Origin: Bacillus swezeyi | GTDB taxonomy: Bacteria > Bacillota > Bacilli > Bacillales > Bacillaceae | Assembly: GCF_001969815.1 (NCBI RefSeq) | Contig: NZ_MRBK01000006.1 | Span: 186,001-250,000 of the forward strand | DNA length: 64,000 bases | Reading direction: 5' to 3' | Part shown: positions 47,035 through 56,327 of the stretch, in pieces | Position numbering within the stretch: position 1 is the first letter of the stretch | Layout of the letters: every line of letters begins with the position of its first letter | Made by a program: the position numbers and the translations under genes | Notes under the pieces: generated by a model | What the model was told of the DNA's origin: nothing | The model's database searches: none | The model's input: the letters and a program-made list of their open reading frames with translations, nothing else

Positions 47035-48594
47035 ATGAGTCCTTTAGCAATTCTCATCTCCATTTTGCTGAGCCTATTCTGTTTAGTTGTTGGCTACTAT
47101 GTTCGTAAAATCATTGCCGAAGCAAAAATTTCAGGTGCGCGTCATGCAGCCGAACAAATTCTTGGAGACGCGAAGCGGGATGCTGAAGCGTTGAAAAAAG
47201 AAGCCCTTCTTGAAGCAAAAGACGAGATTCACACGCTTCGGATAGAAGCTGAACAAGAAGTTCGTGAAAGACGAAATGAGCTTCAAAAACAAGAAAACCG
47301 TTTACTTCAAAAGGAAGAGAACCTTGACCGAAAAGATGAATCATTAGATAAACGGGAAGCGATGTTGGAGAAGAAAGATCATTCTCTGAATGAACGACAA
47401 CAACATATTGAAGAGATGGAAAGCAAAGTGGATGAAATGATTCGTATGCAGCAGTCAGAATTGGAGCGTATTTCAAGTCTGACTCGTGATGAAGCGAAGC
47501 AAATCATTCTGGAACGAGTTGAAAATGAGCTTTCCCATGACATCGCGATCATGATGAAAGAAACTGAAAATCGTGCGAAAGAAGAGGCTGATAAAAAAGC
47601 AAAAAATATTCTTTCACTGGCTTTACAGCGCTGTGCCGCTGATCATGTGGCCGAGACAACGGTTTCAGTTGTCAATCTTCCAAATGATGAGATGAAAGGC
47701 CGTATTATCGGACGTGAAGGACGAAATATCCGTACGCTGGAAACATTGACGGGGATCGATCTTATCATTGATGATACGCCGGAAGCTGTTATCCTTTCAG
47801 GATTTGACCCGATCAGGCGCGAGACAGCCAGGATCGCTCTTGATAAACTCGTTCAGGATGGCCGTATTCATCCTGCCAGAATCGAAGAAATGGTTGAGAA
47901 ATCCCGACGTGAAGTGGATGATTATATTCGCGAAATGGGTGAACAGACGACGTTTGAAGTTGGAGTCCACGGTCTCCATCCCGATTTAATCAAAATTCTC
48001 GGCCGTTTGAAGTTCAGAACAAGCTATGGACAGAATGTGCTTAAACATTCAATGGAAGTGGCGTTTCTGACAGGTCTTATGGCTTCAGAACTCGGAGAAG
48101 ACGTTACACTTGCCAAAAGAGCAGGACTTCTTCATGATATCGGGAAAGCGATCGACCATGAGGTGGAGGGAAGCCATGTTGAGATCGGCGTGGAGCTGGC
48201 CACCAAGTATAAAGAGCACCCAGTCGTCATCAACAGTATCGCATCACACCACGGAGATCAGGAACCGACTTCCATCATCGCGGTGCTTGTAGCCGCAGCT
48301 GATGCATTGTCAGCCGCAAGACCTGGCGCTAGAAGCGAAACTCTCGAGAACTATATTCGCAGGCTCGAGAAATTGGAAGAAATCTCTGAATCGTACGAAG
48401 GTGTTGAAAAGTCATTTGCGATACAGGCCGGACGAGAAGTGCGGATTATGGTCAAACCAGACTCGATCAACGATCTTGAAGCCCATCGTTTGGCGCGGGA
48501 TATTCGAAAACGAATTGAGGACGAGCTTGACTACCCTGGACATATTAAAGTAACCGTGATCAGGGAAACGAGAGCCGTTGAATACGCAAAATAA
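47035..48594 (+). CDS. rny: Ribonuclease Y
   Basis: 519 residues from ATG 47035, behind the near-perfect AGGAGGTG; the GTG at 47026 overlaps it. N-terminal membrane anchor (5-25), long charged coiled coil (30-200, [25 protein letters not shown]-type repeats), KH domain [22 protein letters not shown] near 223, HD domain with [10 protein letters not shown] near 367. It is the membrane-bound endonuclease that initiates mRNA decay in Bacillus and scaffolds PnpA and RNase J. Confidence 0.98.
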   Translation: MSPLAILISILLSLFCLVVGYYVRKIIAEAKISGARHAAEQILGDAKRDAEALKKEALLEAKDEIHTLRIEAEQEVRERRNELQKQENRLLQKEENLDRKDESLDKREAMLEKKDHSLNERQQHIEEMESKVDEMIRMQQSELERISSLTRDEAKQIILERVENELSHDIAIMMKETENRAKEEADKKAKNILSLALQRCAADHVAETTVSVVNLPNDEMKGRIIGREGRNIRTLETLTGIDLIIDDTPEAVILSGFDPIRRETARIALDKLVQDGRIHPARIEEMVEKSRREVDDYIREMGEQTTFEVGVHGLHPDLIKILGRLKFRTSYGQNVLKHSMEVAFLTGLMASELGEDVTLAKRAGLLHDIGKAIDHEVEGSHVEIGVELATKYKEHPVVINSIASHHGDQEPTSIIAVLVAAADALSAARPGARSETLENYIRRLEKLEEISESYEGVEKSFAIQAGREVRIMVKPDSINDLEAHRLARDIRKRIEDELDYPGHIKVTVIRETRAVEYAK

Positions 48595-48626
48595 AGTGAT
48601 GCGAATGCATCACTTTATTTTTTTGT
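48593..48626 (+). terminator. rny terminator
   Basis: AAAGTGATGC-GAAT-GCATCACTTT, 10-bp stem, then ATTTTTTT. Confidence 0.9.
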
Positions 48627-48680
48627 TTCCTTGTGTAACACTATTAGAGAATCCTATTTTAAAAAAGAAAGGGTCAAATT

Positions 48681-49478
48681 ATGCGAATTTTATTTATTGG
48701 AGATATCGTCGGTTCACCCGGCAGAGAGATGATCAAAAATTACTTGCCGAAACTGAAGCTGAAATATAAACCGCATGCCGTCATCGTTAACGGAGAAAAC
48801 GCCGCGCATGGAAAGGGCATCACCGAAAAAATATATCATGAGCTCATTCAAGCGGGAGCCGATGTTCTCACAATGGGAAACCACACATGGGATAAAAGGG
48901 AAATTTTTGATTTTATTGATGAAGCCCCTCAAATGATCAGACCCGCCAATTTTCCTGAAGGCACCCCCGGTAAAGGTATTACATACATAAGAACGAACGG
49001 CAGCAAAGAGCTGGCTGTGATCAATCTGCAGGGAAGGACATTTCTTCCTCCGATCGACTGCCCGTTCCGAAAAGCGGATGAATTGATTGAAGAGGCGTCT
49101 AAAAGAACGCCGTTTATCTTTATCGATTTCCACGCTGAAGCGACGAGTGAAAAGCAGGCGATCGGCTGGTATACGGACGGACGGGTTTCAGCCGTTGTCG
49201 GGACGCATACACATGTACAGACAGCGGACAACCGCGTGCTCCCCAAGGGTACCGCATATATCACTGATGTCGGCATGACAGGCCCATATGACGGAGTTCT
49301 CGGGGTCAATCGAGAGACGATTATCAAACGGTTCAAAACTAGTCTGCCTGTCCGCTTTGAGATTGCAGAAGGCCGGACAACCTTAAGCGGAGTCGTTATT
49401 GACATTGATGACCAAAGCAAAAAGGCCGTAAAAATTGAGCGGATATTAATCAATGACGACCACATGTTTTTTGAATAA
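48681..49478 (+). CDS. ymdB: Phosphodiesterase YmdB
   Basis: 265 residues. Calcineurin-like metallophosphoesterase: IGDIVGSPGRE at the N-terminus, VNGENAAHGKGI, MGNHTWDKRE, HAEATSEK and VGTHTHVQTADN provide the dinuclear metal ligands. In B. subtilis YmdB hydrolyses cyclic nucleotides and controls the switch between motility and biofilm gene expression, partly through RNase Y, encoded just upstream. ATG with GAAAGGGTC. Confidence 0.95.
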   Translation: MRILFIGDIVGSPGREMIKNYLPKLKLKYKPHAVIVNGENAAHGKGITEKIYHELIQAGADVLTMGNHTWDKREIFDFIDEAPQMIRPANFPEGTPGKGITYIRTNGSKELAVINLQGRTFLPPIDCPFRKADELIEEASKRTPFIFIDFHAEATSEKQAIGWYTDGRVSAVVGTHTHVQTADNRVLPKGTAYITDVGMTGPYDGVLGVNRETIIKRFKTSLPVRFEIAEGRTTLSGVVIDIDDQSKKAVKIERILINDDHMFFE

Positions 49479-49517
49479 CTGAACAGAAAATCATTTTAGA
49501 AAAATATTAAAAAGAAA

Positions 49518-49547
49518 GCAGGAATATCCCGGTCTTTTAGTGAATAT
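49518..49547 (+). promoter_or_regulatory. SigH promoter of spoVS
   Basis: GCAGGAATA (49518-49526), 12-nt gap, AGTGAATAT (49539-49547) fits RNAGGAWWW-N12-RNNGAATWW at every defined position. spoVS is a known SigH gene. Confidence 0.85.
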
Positions 49548-49602
49548 AGTAAAAATGGAAGGTACCCTGCTATTTTTGAAAAGCAATTAAAAGGGGATGG
49601 CT

Positions 49603-49692
49603 TTGAAAATAGCAACATCTAATAATGATTGTTCTAATGAACACTCACTTATCCATTGTAAAATTAAGGGGGAGCAGGAATGGAAATATTAA
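49603..49692 (+). CDS. Possible leader peptide overlapping the spoVS start
   Basis: A 29-codon frame starting TTG 49603, 6 nt after AAAAGGGG, and ending TAA 49690-49692 inside the first codons of spoVS (ATG 49680). Sequence begins LKIATSNNDCSNEHS. The position on the SigH transcript and the stop/start overlap would suit translational coupling. No homologue is known to me, and it may be chance. Confidence 0.3.
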   Translation: MKIATSNNDCSNEHSLIHCKIKGEQEWKY

Positions 49693-49940
49693 AGGTTTCA
49701 GCAAAATCAAATCCAAACTCGGTCGCAGGTGCGCTCGCAGGAGTCTTGAGAGAACGAGGTGCTGCAGAAATTCAAGCAATCGGAGCCGGAGCTTTGAATC
49801 AAGCTGTTAAAGCGGTCGCGATTGCCAGAGGGTTTGTAGCGCCAAGCGGAGTTGATCTGATTTGCATTCCGGCGTTTACGGACATTCAAATTGACGGTGA
49901 AGAACGAACAGCGATTAAATTGATTGTAGAACCTCGCTGA
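49680..49940 (+). CDS. spoVS: Stage V sporulation protein S
   Basis: 86 residues, almost identical to B. subtilis SpoVS. Alba-superfamily small protein: MEILKVSAKSNPNSVAGALAG split, GAGALNQAVKAVAIARGFVAP, and KLIVEPR. It affects septation and coat assembly during sporulation; likely nucleic-acid binding. ATG with AAGGGGGAGCAGGA. SigH promoter upstream, strong terminator downstream. Confidence 0.97.
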   Translation: MEILKVSAKSNPNSVAGALAGVLRERGAAEIQAIGAGALNQAVKAVAIARGFVAPSGVDLICIPAFTDIQIDGEERTAIKLIVEPR

Positions 49941-49970
49941 TAGAAAAAGAACATCATATTTAGCATGCTT

Positions 49971-50004
49971 CAACCTGCTTACTTCATGTAAGCGGGTTGT
50001 TTTT
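49971..50004 (+). terminator. spoVS terminator
   Basis: AACCTGCTTAC-TTCAT-GTAAGCGGGTT (one G-T pair) and a T run. Confidence 0.9.
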
Positions 50005-50047
50005 GGTTTGTTTGGCTTTGAAAACATGCAGCTGGGAGAGGATGAAC

Positions 50048-50968
50048 TTGAATATTTTTGATGCCCATTCCGACCTGCTTTTCAAGCTCTGGAAAAATCC
50101 AAAGCTTGATGAATATCATGATCCTTCATTACAAACACCGCTCAAAGCGCTTTTAAACGGTAAGGCGAAAGTGCAGTGTCTAGCGATTTTTCTGCCCGAT
50201 TCCGTTCCTGCCAATATGCGCCTTGAAATGGCGCTTGTTCAAATCCAATTGTTTCAAGAAAAAATTTCCAAATATGAACGGATTAAACGGATCACAAGCA
50301 AAACAGACATCGATTCGCTAAAGAGTGATGAAACAGGCATTATTTTAACGATGGAAGGCTGTGAGCCAATTTCAAAAAACCTAAGGCTGTTTGATGTCTT
50401 TTTTCAGCTGGGAGTCAGAAGCTTCGGCCTGACATGGAACTGGGCGAACGCGTTTGCTGACGGCGCTTTAGAAAAAAGGAATGCCGGCCTGACGTCTTGG
50501 GGGAAAAAATTAATCCGAATCGCCAACAAAAACCGGGCTTGGACAGATGTCTCCCATTTGTCGGAAAACAGCTTTTGGGATGCGATTGCGGCTGCGAAGT
50601 ATCCGATCGCTTCCCATTCGAATGCATACAGTCTTTGTCCCCATCCAAGGAATTTAAAGGATGATCAAATCAAAGCGCTCATTGACAAAGACGGTGTCAT
50701 CGGCCTGACATTTGTTCCTGAATTTGTGAAACACAGGGGAACGCCGAGGATTAAAGATATACTCTCACATATTGATCATGTCTGTTCTTTAGGCGGTGAA
50801 CGGCATATCGGCTTCGGGTCGGATTTTGACGGCATCGACCGGGTGATTCCGGATCTGGAATCCCACAAGGATTATGAGAACCTGATCGAAGCATTGGAAC
50901 GCTCGTTTACATCAAGACAAGTGAACCGATTTCTCTTTGAAAATTTCGTCAGCCGAATCCCTTTTTAA
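50048..50968 (+). CDS. Membrane-dipeptidase-family (M19) peptidase
   Basis: 306 residues from TTG 50048, which has GGGAGAGG 6 nt upstream; ATG 50042 would be adjacent to it. Renal dipeptidase fold: NIFDAHSDLLFKL with the first zinc ligands (H-x-D), LTMEGCEP with the bridging glutamate, FGLTWNWANAFADG, PIASHSNAYSLC and GFGSDFDGI. No signal peptide, so a cytoplasmic metallo-dipeptidase. Inserted between spoVS and tdh, which are adjacent in B. subtilis as I recall. Confidence 0.9.
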   Translation: MNIFDAHSDLLFKLWKNPKLDEYHDPSLQTPLKALLNGKAKVQCLAIFLPDSVPANMRLEMALVQIQLFQEKISKYERIKRITSKTDIDSLKSDETGIILTMEGCEPISKNLRLFDVFFQLGVRSFGLTWNWANAFADGALEKRNAGLTSWGKKLIRIANKNRAWTDVSHLSENSFWDAIAAAKYPIASHSNAYSLCPHPRNLKDDQIKALIDKDGVIGLTFVPEFVKHRGTPRIKDILSHIDHVCSLGGERHIGFGSDFDGIDRVIPDLESHKDYENLIEALERSFTSRQVNRFLFENFVSRIPF

Positions 50969-51026
50969 AAAATATCCGTTATTTTTCAGAGGGCGCTCAA
51001 ATGTCCTCTTCATACGGACAGTGGTA

Positions 51027-51055
51027 TTTACCGAGATGTGAAATCGTGCTACAAT
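51027..51055 (+). promoter_or_regulatory. tdh-kbl promoter
   Basis: TTTACC (51027-51032), 17-nt spacer, TG-C-TACAAT (51047-51055), an extended -10. Confidence 0.6.
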
Positions 51056-51095
51056 CCTTTTGTAAAGCGATTTCTTGAAAAGGGGGCTGTTCGTA

Positions 51096-52136
51096 GTGAA
51101 CGGAAATATGAAAGCGCTTATCAAGAAGCCGGGGGAGCCTGGCGCCAGCTGTGAGCTCGTTCCGATTCCGAAAATCGATCAACACGAAGTGCTTATCAAG
51201 GTCAAAGCAGCATCGATTTGCGGAACCGATGTTCATATTTATAATTGGGATGAATGGGCGAAAAACAGAGTAAAACCGCCCTATGTTTTTGGCCACGAAT
51301 TTTCCGGTGAAGTCGCTCTAGTCGGGGAGAATGTCACTTCAGTAAAAGTGGGAGAGTATGTATCAGCCGAAACGCATATCGTCTGCGGCAAGTGCGTGCC
51401 CTGTCTGACGGGAAAAGAACATGTTTGCAGAAATACTCAGATTCTCGGCGTTGATATAGAAGGCTGTTTCGCCGAGTATGTCAAGGTTCCGGCGGAAAAC
51501 ATTTGGAAAAATCCGCTTGGCATGCCTGAGGATCTTGCTTCCATCCAAGAACCGCTCGGAAATGCCGTTCATACAGTGCTGACGGGTATTACGGCAGGAG
51601 TGAAAGTAGCCGTTGTCGGCTGCGGGCCGATTGGACTGATGGCTGTGGCGGTGGCAAAAGCATCCGGCGCTTCTCAAGTGATCGCGATCGATAAAAACGA
51701 GTACAGACTTGACTTGGCTGTACAAATGGGTGCGACCGAAACCATCTCCATTGCAAAAGAAGATCCGCTTAAAAATGTAAGCGCTTTAACGAACGGAGAG
51801 GGTGTCGATCTGGTTTGTGAGATGTCCGGCCATCCGACAGCCATCCGGCAAAGCTTAAAAATGGCGGCAAACGGGGGAAGGGTTCATATTTTAGGTTTGC
51901 CGGAGCATCCCGTATGCATCGACATGACGAATGACATTGTCTTTAAAGGACTTACGGTTCAAGGAATTACCGGCCGGAAGATGTTTGAAACATGGAGACA
52001 GGTCAGTGAACTGCTGCACGCCGGTACAATTCAGATCAAACCTGTCATCACCCATCATTTTTCACTTGAAGAATATGAAAAAGGCTTTGAGCTGATGAAG
52101 GAAGGGCAGTGTGGAAAAGTTATATTGATACCTTAG
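51096..52136 (+). CDS. tdh: L-threonine 3-dehydrogenase
   Basis: 346 residues from GTG 51096 (AAAAGGGGG about 10 nt upstream). Zinc-dependent medium-chain dehydrogenase: SICGTDVHIYNWD and GHEFSGEV for the catalytic zinc, CGKCVPCLTGKEHVC for the structural zinc, VVGCGPIGLMAVAVAKASGA for NAD. Oxidises threonine to 2-amino-3-ketobutyrate, which Kbl, encoded 15 nt downstream, cleaves to glycine and acetyl-CoA. Confidence 0.96.
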   Translation: MNGNMKALIKKPGEPGASCELVPIPKIDQHEVLIKVKAASICGTDVHIYNWDEWAKNRVKPPYVFGHEFSGEVALVGENVTSVKVGEYVSAETHIVCGKCVPCLTGKEHVCRNTQILGVDIEGCFAEYVKVPAENIWKNPLGMPEDLASIQEPLGNAVHTVLTGITAGVKVAVVGCGPIGLMAVAVAKASGASQVIAIDKNEYRLDLAVQMGATETISIAKEDPLKNVSALTNGEGVDLVCEMSGHPTAIRQSLKMAANGGRVHILGLPEHPVCIDMTNDIVFKGLTVQGITGRKMFETWRQVSELLHAGTIQIKPVITHHFSLEEYEKGFELMKEGQCGKVILIP

Positions 52137-52151
52137 AAAGGAGAGATTAAT

Positions 52152-53327
52152 ATGAAGGAATTTACTTTTTTAGCTTCAGAGCTTGAAACAATGAAAGAAA
52201 ACGGCACATTTCAAGAGCTGCCGATTATAGAATCGCTTCAAGGATCAACTGTCAAAATGAAAGGAAAAGATATCATTCAGCTTTCTTCCAATAATTATTT
52301 GGGACTGACCTCACACCCGCGGCTTCAAAAAGCGGCAAGAGACGCGGTGGAGCAATATGGGGCGGGAACCGGTTCGGTCCGCACCATCGCCGGGACTTTC
52401 ATAATGCATGCCGAACTTGAGAAAAAGCTCGCCTCATTCAAAAAAACGGAAGCGGCGCTCGTATTTCAGTCCGGCTTTACAGCAAATCAGGGCATTCTTT
52501 CAAGCATTCTCACAAAAGATGACATCGTGATATCTGATGAATTAAACCACGCTTCCATCATAGACGGGATCAGGCTTACCAAAGCGGGCAGAAAAGTATA
52601 TGAACATGCGAATATGGAAGACTTAGAAAAGATTTTGAAAAAGTCGATGAATTATAGAACACGGCTTATCGTTACAGACGGTGTGTTTTCGATGGATGGC
52701 GACATCGCGCCGCTTCCTGACATTGTCCGGCTTGCAGAGCAATATGATGCATTTGTCATGGTCGACGATGCGCACGCTTCCGGCGTTCTCGGCGAAAACG
52801 GGCGCGGAACGGTTCATCATTTCGGTCTGGATGGAAAGGTACACATTCAAGTCGGCACCCTCAGCAAAGCGATCGGCGTCTTAGGAGGATATGCCGCAGG
52901 ATCAAAAGTGCTGATCGACTATTTAAAACATAAAGGCCGTCCGTTTCTGTTCAGCACCTCTCATCCGCCGGCCGTTACCGCAGCTTGCATTGAAGCGCTC
53001 AATGTGCTGATGGAGGAACCTTCATTCATCAAAAAGCTTTGGGATAATTCGGCCTATTTCAAAAAAGGGCTTGAAAACATCGGGCTTCCGCTGATCAAGA
53101 GCGAGACGCCGATCACACCGATTTTAATCGGTGATGAAGCGGAGACATGCCGCTTTTCCCATATGCTGTTTGAGCTGGGCGTATTTGCACAGGCCATTGT
53201 ATTTCCGACAGTTCCGAAAGGAAAAGCAAGAATCAGAACCATGATGACCGCACAGCATACGAAAGAAGAGCTTGACAAAGCGCTTGAGATCATCGAAACC
53301 GGTGCTCGCAAAGCGGGTCTTCTTTAA
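52152..53327 (+). CDS. kbl: Glycine C-acetyltransferase (2-amino-3-ketobutyrate CoA ligase)
   Basis: 391 residues. PLP-dependent alpha-oxoamine synthase: SSNNYLGL, GAGTGSVRTIAGT, DDAHASGVLGENGRG and the Schiff-base lysine in GTLSKAIGVLGGY near 242. Completes threonine catabolism with Tdh. ATG with GAAAGGAGAG; clearly an operon with tdh. Confidence 0.96.
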   Translation: MKEFTFLASELETMKENGTFQELPIIESLQGSTVKMKGKDIIQLSSNNYLGLTSHPRLQKAARDAVEQYGAGTGSVRTIAGTFIMHAELEKKLASFKKTEAALVFQSGFTANQGILSSILTKDDIVISDELNHASIIDGIRLTKAGRKVYEHANMEDLEKILKKSMNYRTRLIVTDGVFSMDGDIAPLPDIVRLAEQYDAFVMVDDAHASGVLGENGRGTVHHFGLDGKVHIQVGTLSKAIGVLGGYAAGSKVLIDYLKHKGRPFLFSTSHPPAVTAACIEALNVLMEEPSFIKKLWDNSAYFKKGLENIGLPLIKSETPITPILIGDEAETCRFSHMLFELGVFAQAIVFPTVPKGKARIRTMMTAQHTKEELDKALEIIETGARKAGLL

Positions 53328-53363
53328 GATGAAGGTTTTCTTTTTAAACAGAGCAAATTACCA

Positions 53364-53392
53364 TTGATAATCATTTTCATTTAGTGTACAAT
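53364..53392 (+). promoter_or_regulatory. miaB promoter overlapped by a Fur-box-like sequence
   Basis: TTGATA (53364-53369), 17-nt spacer, TACAAT (53387-53392). The sequence TGATAATCATTTTCA at 53365-53379 matches 14 of 15 positions of the Bacillus 7-1-7 Fur box TGATAATNATTATCA and covers the -35 and spacer, where binding would repress. Confidence 0.65.
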
Positions 53393-53469
53393 AATGGGTT
53401 CTCGGTTGTGCTGACAGCTAAGAACCTTTATACTGAAGAGTGGAGCTTTGTTTGAAAGGAGAAAAAAAC

Positions 53470-54999
53470 ATGAATGAAAAACAGCGAACTGAAAGCGGAC
53501 AGGTCAATCCATCGGACAAAAAATCCGAGAAGGATTACAGCAAGTACTTTGAAGCTGTTTATGTTCCGCCTTCATTAAAGGATGCAAAAAAACGCGGCAA
53601 AGAAGCCGTTAAATACCATAGCGATTTTAAAATATCTGAGCAGTACAAAGGCATTGGAGAGGGGCGGAAGTTTTATATCCGCACATACGGATGCCAGATG
53701 AATGAGCATGATACAGAAGTCATGGCCGGCATTTTCATGACGCTCGGCTATGAGCCGACCGATTCGACAGAAGACGCCAACGTCATTCTGTTAAACACAT
53801 GCGCCATTCGTGAAAATGCGGAAAATAAAGTGTTCGGTGAAATCGGCCATTTAAAGGCTTTGAAAAAAGATAATCCAGATTTGATCCTCGGTGTCTGCGG
53901 CTGTATGTCCCAGGAAGAATCAGTCGTCAACCGGATTTTAAAGAAACATCCGTTCATCGATTTGATTTTCGGTACACACAATATCCACCGTCTGCCGGAA
54001 CTCTTGTCAGAAGCCTATCTGTCAAAAGAAATGGTCATCGAAGTATGGTCCAAAGAAGGAGACGTCATTGAAAACCTGCCGAAAGTCCGCCACGGCAAAA
54101 TTAAAGGCTGGGTAAACATCATGTACGGCTGTGACAAGTTCTGCACGTACTGCATCGTGCCGTACACAAGAGGAAAAGAACGCAGCAGACGGCCGGAGGA
54201 AATCATTCAGGAAGTCAGAAGACTTGCGGCTGAAGGCTATAAAGAAATCACGCTTCTCGGGCAGAACGTCAATGCCTACGGTAAAGACTTTGATGACATG
54301 GAATACGGTCTCGGCCACCTGATGGATGAACTCCACAAAATCGATATTCCGCGAATCCGCTTTACAACAAGCCATCCGCGCGACTTTGACGACCATCTGA
54401 TCGAGGTGCTTGCAAAAGGCGGCAACCTGCTGGATCACATCCATCTGCCTGTTCAGTCTGGAAGCTCTGAAGTACTGAAGCTGATGGCGCGCAAATATGA
54501 CCGTGAACGCTACCTCGAGCTTGTCGGCAAAATTAAAAAAGCGATGCCAAACGCTTCTTTAACAACAGACATCATCGTCGGCTTCCCTAATGAAACGGAT
54601 GAACAATTTGAAGAAACGCTTTCTTTATACAGGGAAGTTGAATTCGACAGCGCCTATACGTTCATCTACTCGCCTCGTGAAGGAACGCCTGCAGCAAAAA
54701 TGAAAGACAATGTTCCGATGAGGGTGAAAAAAGAACGTCTTCAGCGTTTGAATGAAGTTGTCAACGAAATTTCTGCCAAGAAAATGAAGGAATACGAGGG
54801 GCAGGTTGTCGAAGTATTAGTAGAGGGTGAAAGTAAAAACAATCCTGATATTCTTGCCGGCTACACACGGAAAAACAAGCTTGTGAACTTTAAAGGACCA
54901 AAAGAAGCGATCGGTCAGCTTGTCAACGTGAAAATCCATCAGGCGAAAACGTGGTCGCTTGACGGAGAAATGGTAGGAGAAGCAATCGAGGTGAAATAA
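53470..54999 (+). CDS. miaB: tRNA-2-methylthio-N6-dimethylallyladenosine synthase
   Basis: 509 residues from ATG 53470 (same length as B. subtilis YmcB), GAAAGGAGAAAAAAAC upstream. N-terminal methylthiotransferase domain with three cluster cysteines ([24 protein letters not shown]), radical SAM domain with [15 protein letters not shown] near 224, C-terminal TRAM domain ([13 protein letters not shown]). Two [4Fe-4S] clusters make it an iron-costly enzyme. Adds ms2 to i6A37 in tRNA. One base before ricA. Confidence 0.97.
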   Translation: MNEKQRTESGQVNPSDKKSEKDYSKYFEAVYVPPSLKDAKKRGKEAVKYHSDFKISEQYKGIGEGRKFYIRTYGCQMNEHDTEVMAGIFMTLGYEPTDSTEDANVILLNTCAIRENAENKVFGEIGHLKALKKDNPDLILGVCGCMSQEESVVNRILKKHPFIDLIFGTHNIHRLPELLSEAYLSKEMVIEVWSKEGDVIENLPKVRHGKIKGWVNIMYGCDKFCTYCIVPYTRGKERSRRPEEIIQEVRRLAAEGYKEITLLGQNVNAYGKDFDDMEYGLGHLMDELHKIDIPRIRFTTSHPRDFDDHLIEVLAKGGNLLDHIHLPVQSGSSEVLKLMARKYDRERYLELVGKIKKAMPNASLTTDIIVGFPNETDEQFEETLSLYREVEFDSAYTFIYSPREGTPAAKMKDNVPMRVKKERLQRLNEVVNEISAKKMKEYEGQVVEVLVEGESKNNPDILAGYTRKNKLVNFKGPKEAIGQLVNVKIHQAKTWSLDGEMVGEAIEVK

Positions 55000-55000
55000 G

Positions 55001-55432
55001 ATGACTCTTTACACGAAAAAAGATATTGTTACAAAAGCGCGCGAGCTTGCCAAAATGATTGCAGAAACAGAAGAAGTCGACTTCTTCAAAAAGGCTGAGG
55101 CGCAGATTAATGAAAATGCCAAGATTACGAGCATCATTAATCAGATCAAAGCCCTGCAAAAGCAAGCCGTCAACTTTAAACATTATGAAAAGCATGAAGC
55201 GCTGAAACAGACGGAAGCGAAAATCGATGCCCTTCAGGCAGAGCTTGACGAGATTCCGATCATCCAGGAGTTCAGAGACTCCCAAATGGAAGTCAACGAT
55301 CTTCTCCAGCTTGTCGCCCATACAATATCAAACAAAGTCACAAATGAGATCATAACATCGACCGGGGGAGACCTGCTGACAGGCGAGACCGGTTCAAAAC
55401 TCAAAAATTCATCACCGAGCTGTTCATTATAA
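55001..55432 (+). CDS. ricA: RicA (YmcA), subunit of the RicAFT complex
   Basis: 143 residues, same as B. subtilis YmcA. All-helical YlbF/YmcA family: LAKMIAETEEVDFFKKAEAQINENAKI and KIDALQAELDEIPIIQEFRDSQMEVNDLLQLV. With RicF (YlbF) and RicT (YaaT) it accelerates Spo0A phosphorylation and assists RNase Y-dependent mRNA processing. Starts one base after miaB, so co-transcribed; a terminator follows. Confidence 0.96.
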   Translation: MTLYTKKDIVTKARELAKMIAETEEVDFFKKAEAQINENAKITSIINQIKALQKQAVNFKHYEKHEALKQTEAKIDALQAELDEIPIIQEFRDSQMEVNDLLQLVAHTISNKVTNEIITSTGGDLLTGETGSKLKNSSPSCSL

Positions 55433-55433
55433 T

Positions 55434-55462
55434 TCGGCGCCTTTCTAGGCGTCGTTTTTTTA
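55434..55462 (+). terminator. ricA terminator
   Basis: CGGCGCCT-TTCT-AGGCGTCG stem, then TTTTTTT. Confidence 0.85.
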
Positions 55463-55556
55463 TTTAAATGTCCGCCGCTCGACGGCTTATTTAAAAGATT
55501 CGGCGTTCGGTCTGTCTTTTCTTTAATGATTTAAGTCAAGTTTATCCGCTCATCTG

Positions 55557-55564
55557 CATACACT
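55557..55564 (+). promoter_or_regulatory. cotE P1, SigE -10 element
   Basis: CATACACT equals the SigE -10 consensus; the -35 is weak. It lies about 110 nt before cotE. Confidence 0.6.
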
Positions 55565-55612
55565 TAAACAGATTCATTAAATGGGAATTTATTTTGATTT
55601 CTCCAGGAACGC

Positions 55613-55640
55613 ACATTAGACGAATGCCCAGCATAAGATA
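55613..55640 (+). promoter_or_regulatory. cotE P2, SigK promoter
   Basis: AC (55613-55614), exactly 17 nt, CATAAGATA (55632-55640), a full match to AC-N17-CATANNNTA. B. subtilis cotE also has SigE and SigK promoters. Confidence 0.8.
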
Positions 55641-55670
55641 ATACGAGGAAAAACAAGGAGGCATGACCGA

Positions 55671-56219
55671 ATGTCTGAATACAGGGAAATTATTACAAAA
55701 GCGGTAGTCGCGAAAGGCCGGAAATTCACCCAGTGCACCCATACAATCTCCCCTTCGCAAAAGCCAACCAGTATTTTGGGCGGTTGGATTATCAATCATA
55801 AGTATGATGCCGAAAAAGTCGGCAAAACGGTTGAAATTGAAGGGACATATGATATTAATGTTTGGTACTCCTATGCCGACAACACAAAAACCGAGGTTGT
55901 GACAGAACGGGTCTCTTATGTTGATGTCATTAAGCTCCGCTACCGCGACAAAAATTACTTAGATGATGAACATGAAGTGATTGCGAAGGTGCTTCAGCAG
56001 CCGAACTGCCTGGAAGTGACCATTTCTCCCAACGGAAACAAAGTGGTGGTTCAAGCCGAAAGGGAATTTTTATCAGAAGTGGTCGGCGAAACGAAAATCG
56101 TCGTCGAGGTCAATTCCGAATGGACAGAAAGCGATGATGAAGAAGCATGGGAAGAAGAGCTGGACGAAGAACTGGAAGACATCAATCCTGAGTTTTTGGT
56201 CGGAGATCCAGAAGAGTAA
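55671..56219 (+). CDS. cotE: Outer spore coat morphogenetic protein CotE
   Basis: 182 residues (B. subtilis 181). [20 protein letters not shown] followed by [34 protein letters not shown] in pieces; very acidic C-terminus ([22 protein letters not shown]). CotE nucleates the outer coat around the forespore in the mother cell. ATG with AAGGAGGCATGACCGA. Sits between ricA and mutS as in B. subtilis. Confidence 0.97.
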   Translation: MSEYREIITKAVVAKGRKFTQCTHTISPSQKPTSILGGWIINHKYDAEKVGKTVEIEGTYDINVWYSYADNTKTEVVTERVSYVDVIKLRYRDKNYLDDEHEVIAKVLQQPNCLEVTISPNGNKVVVQAEREFLSEVVGETKIVVEVNSEWTESDDEEAWEEELDEELEDINPEFLVGDPEE

Positions 56220-56222
56220 AAG

Positions 56223-56258
56223 GAAGCTAGGGAAACACCGCCCTAGTTTCTTTTTTTT
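56223..56258 (+). terminator. cotE terminator
   Basis: GAAGCTAGGG...CCCTAGTTTC stem, then eight T. A TATAAT at 56276-56281 after it probably serves mutS. Confidence 0.85.
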
Positions 56259-56327
56259 AGCGGAAATCTTTATGGTATAATGAATGATGGAATCAATAGA
56301 AACGTTATGACATAGTGAGGGATTAAT

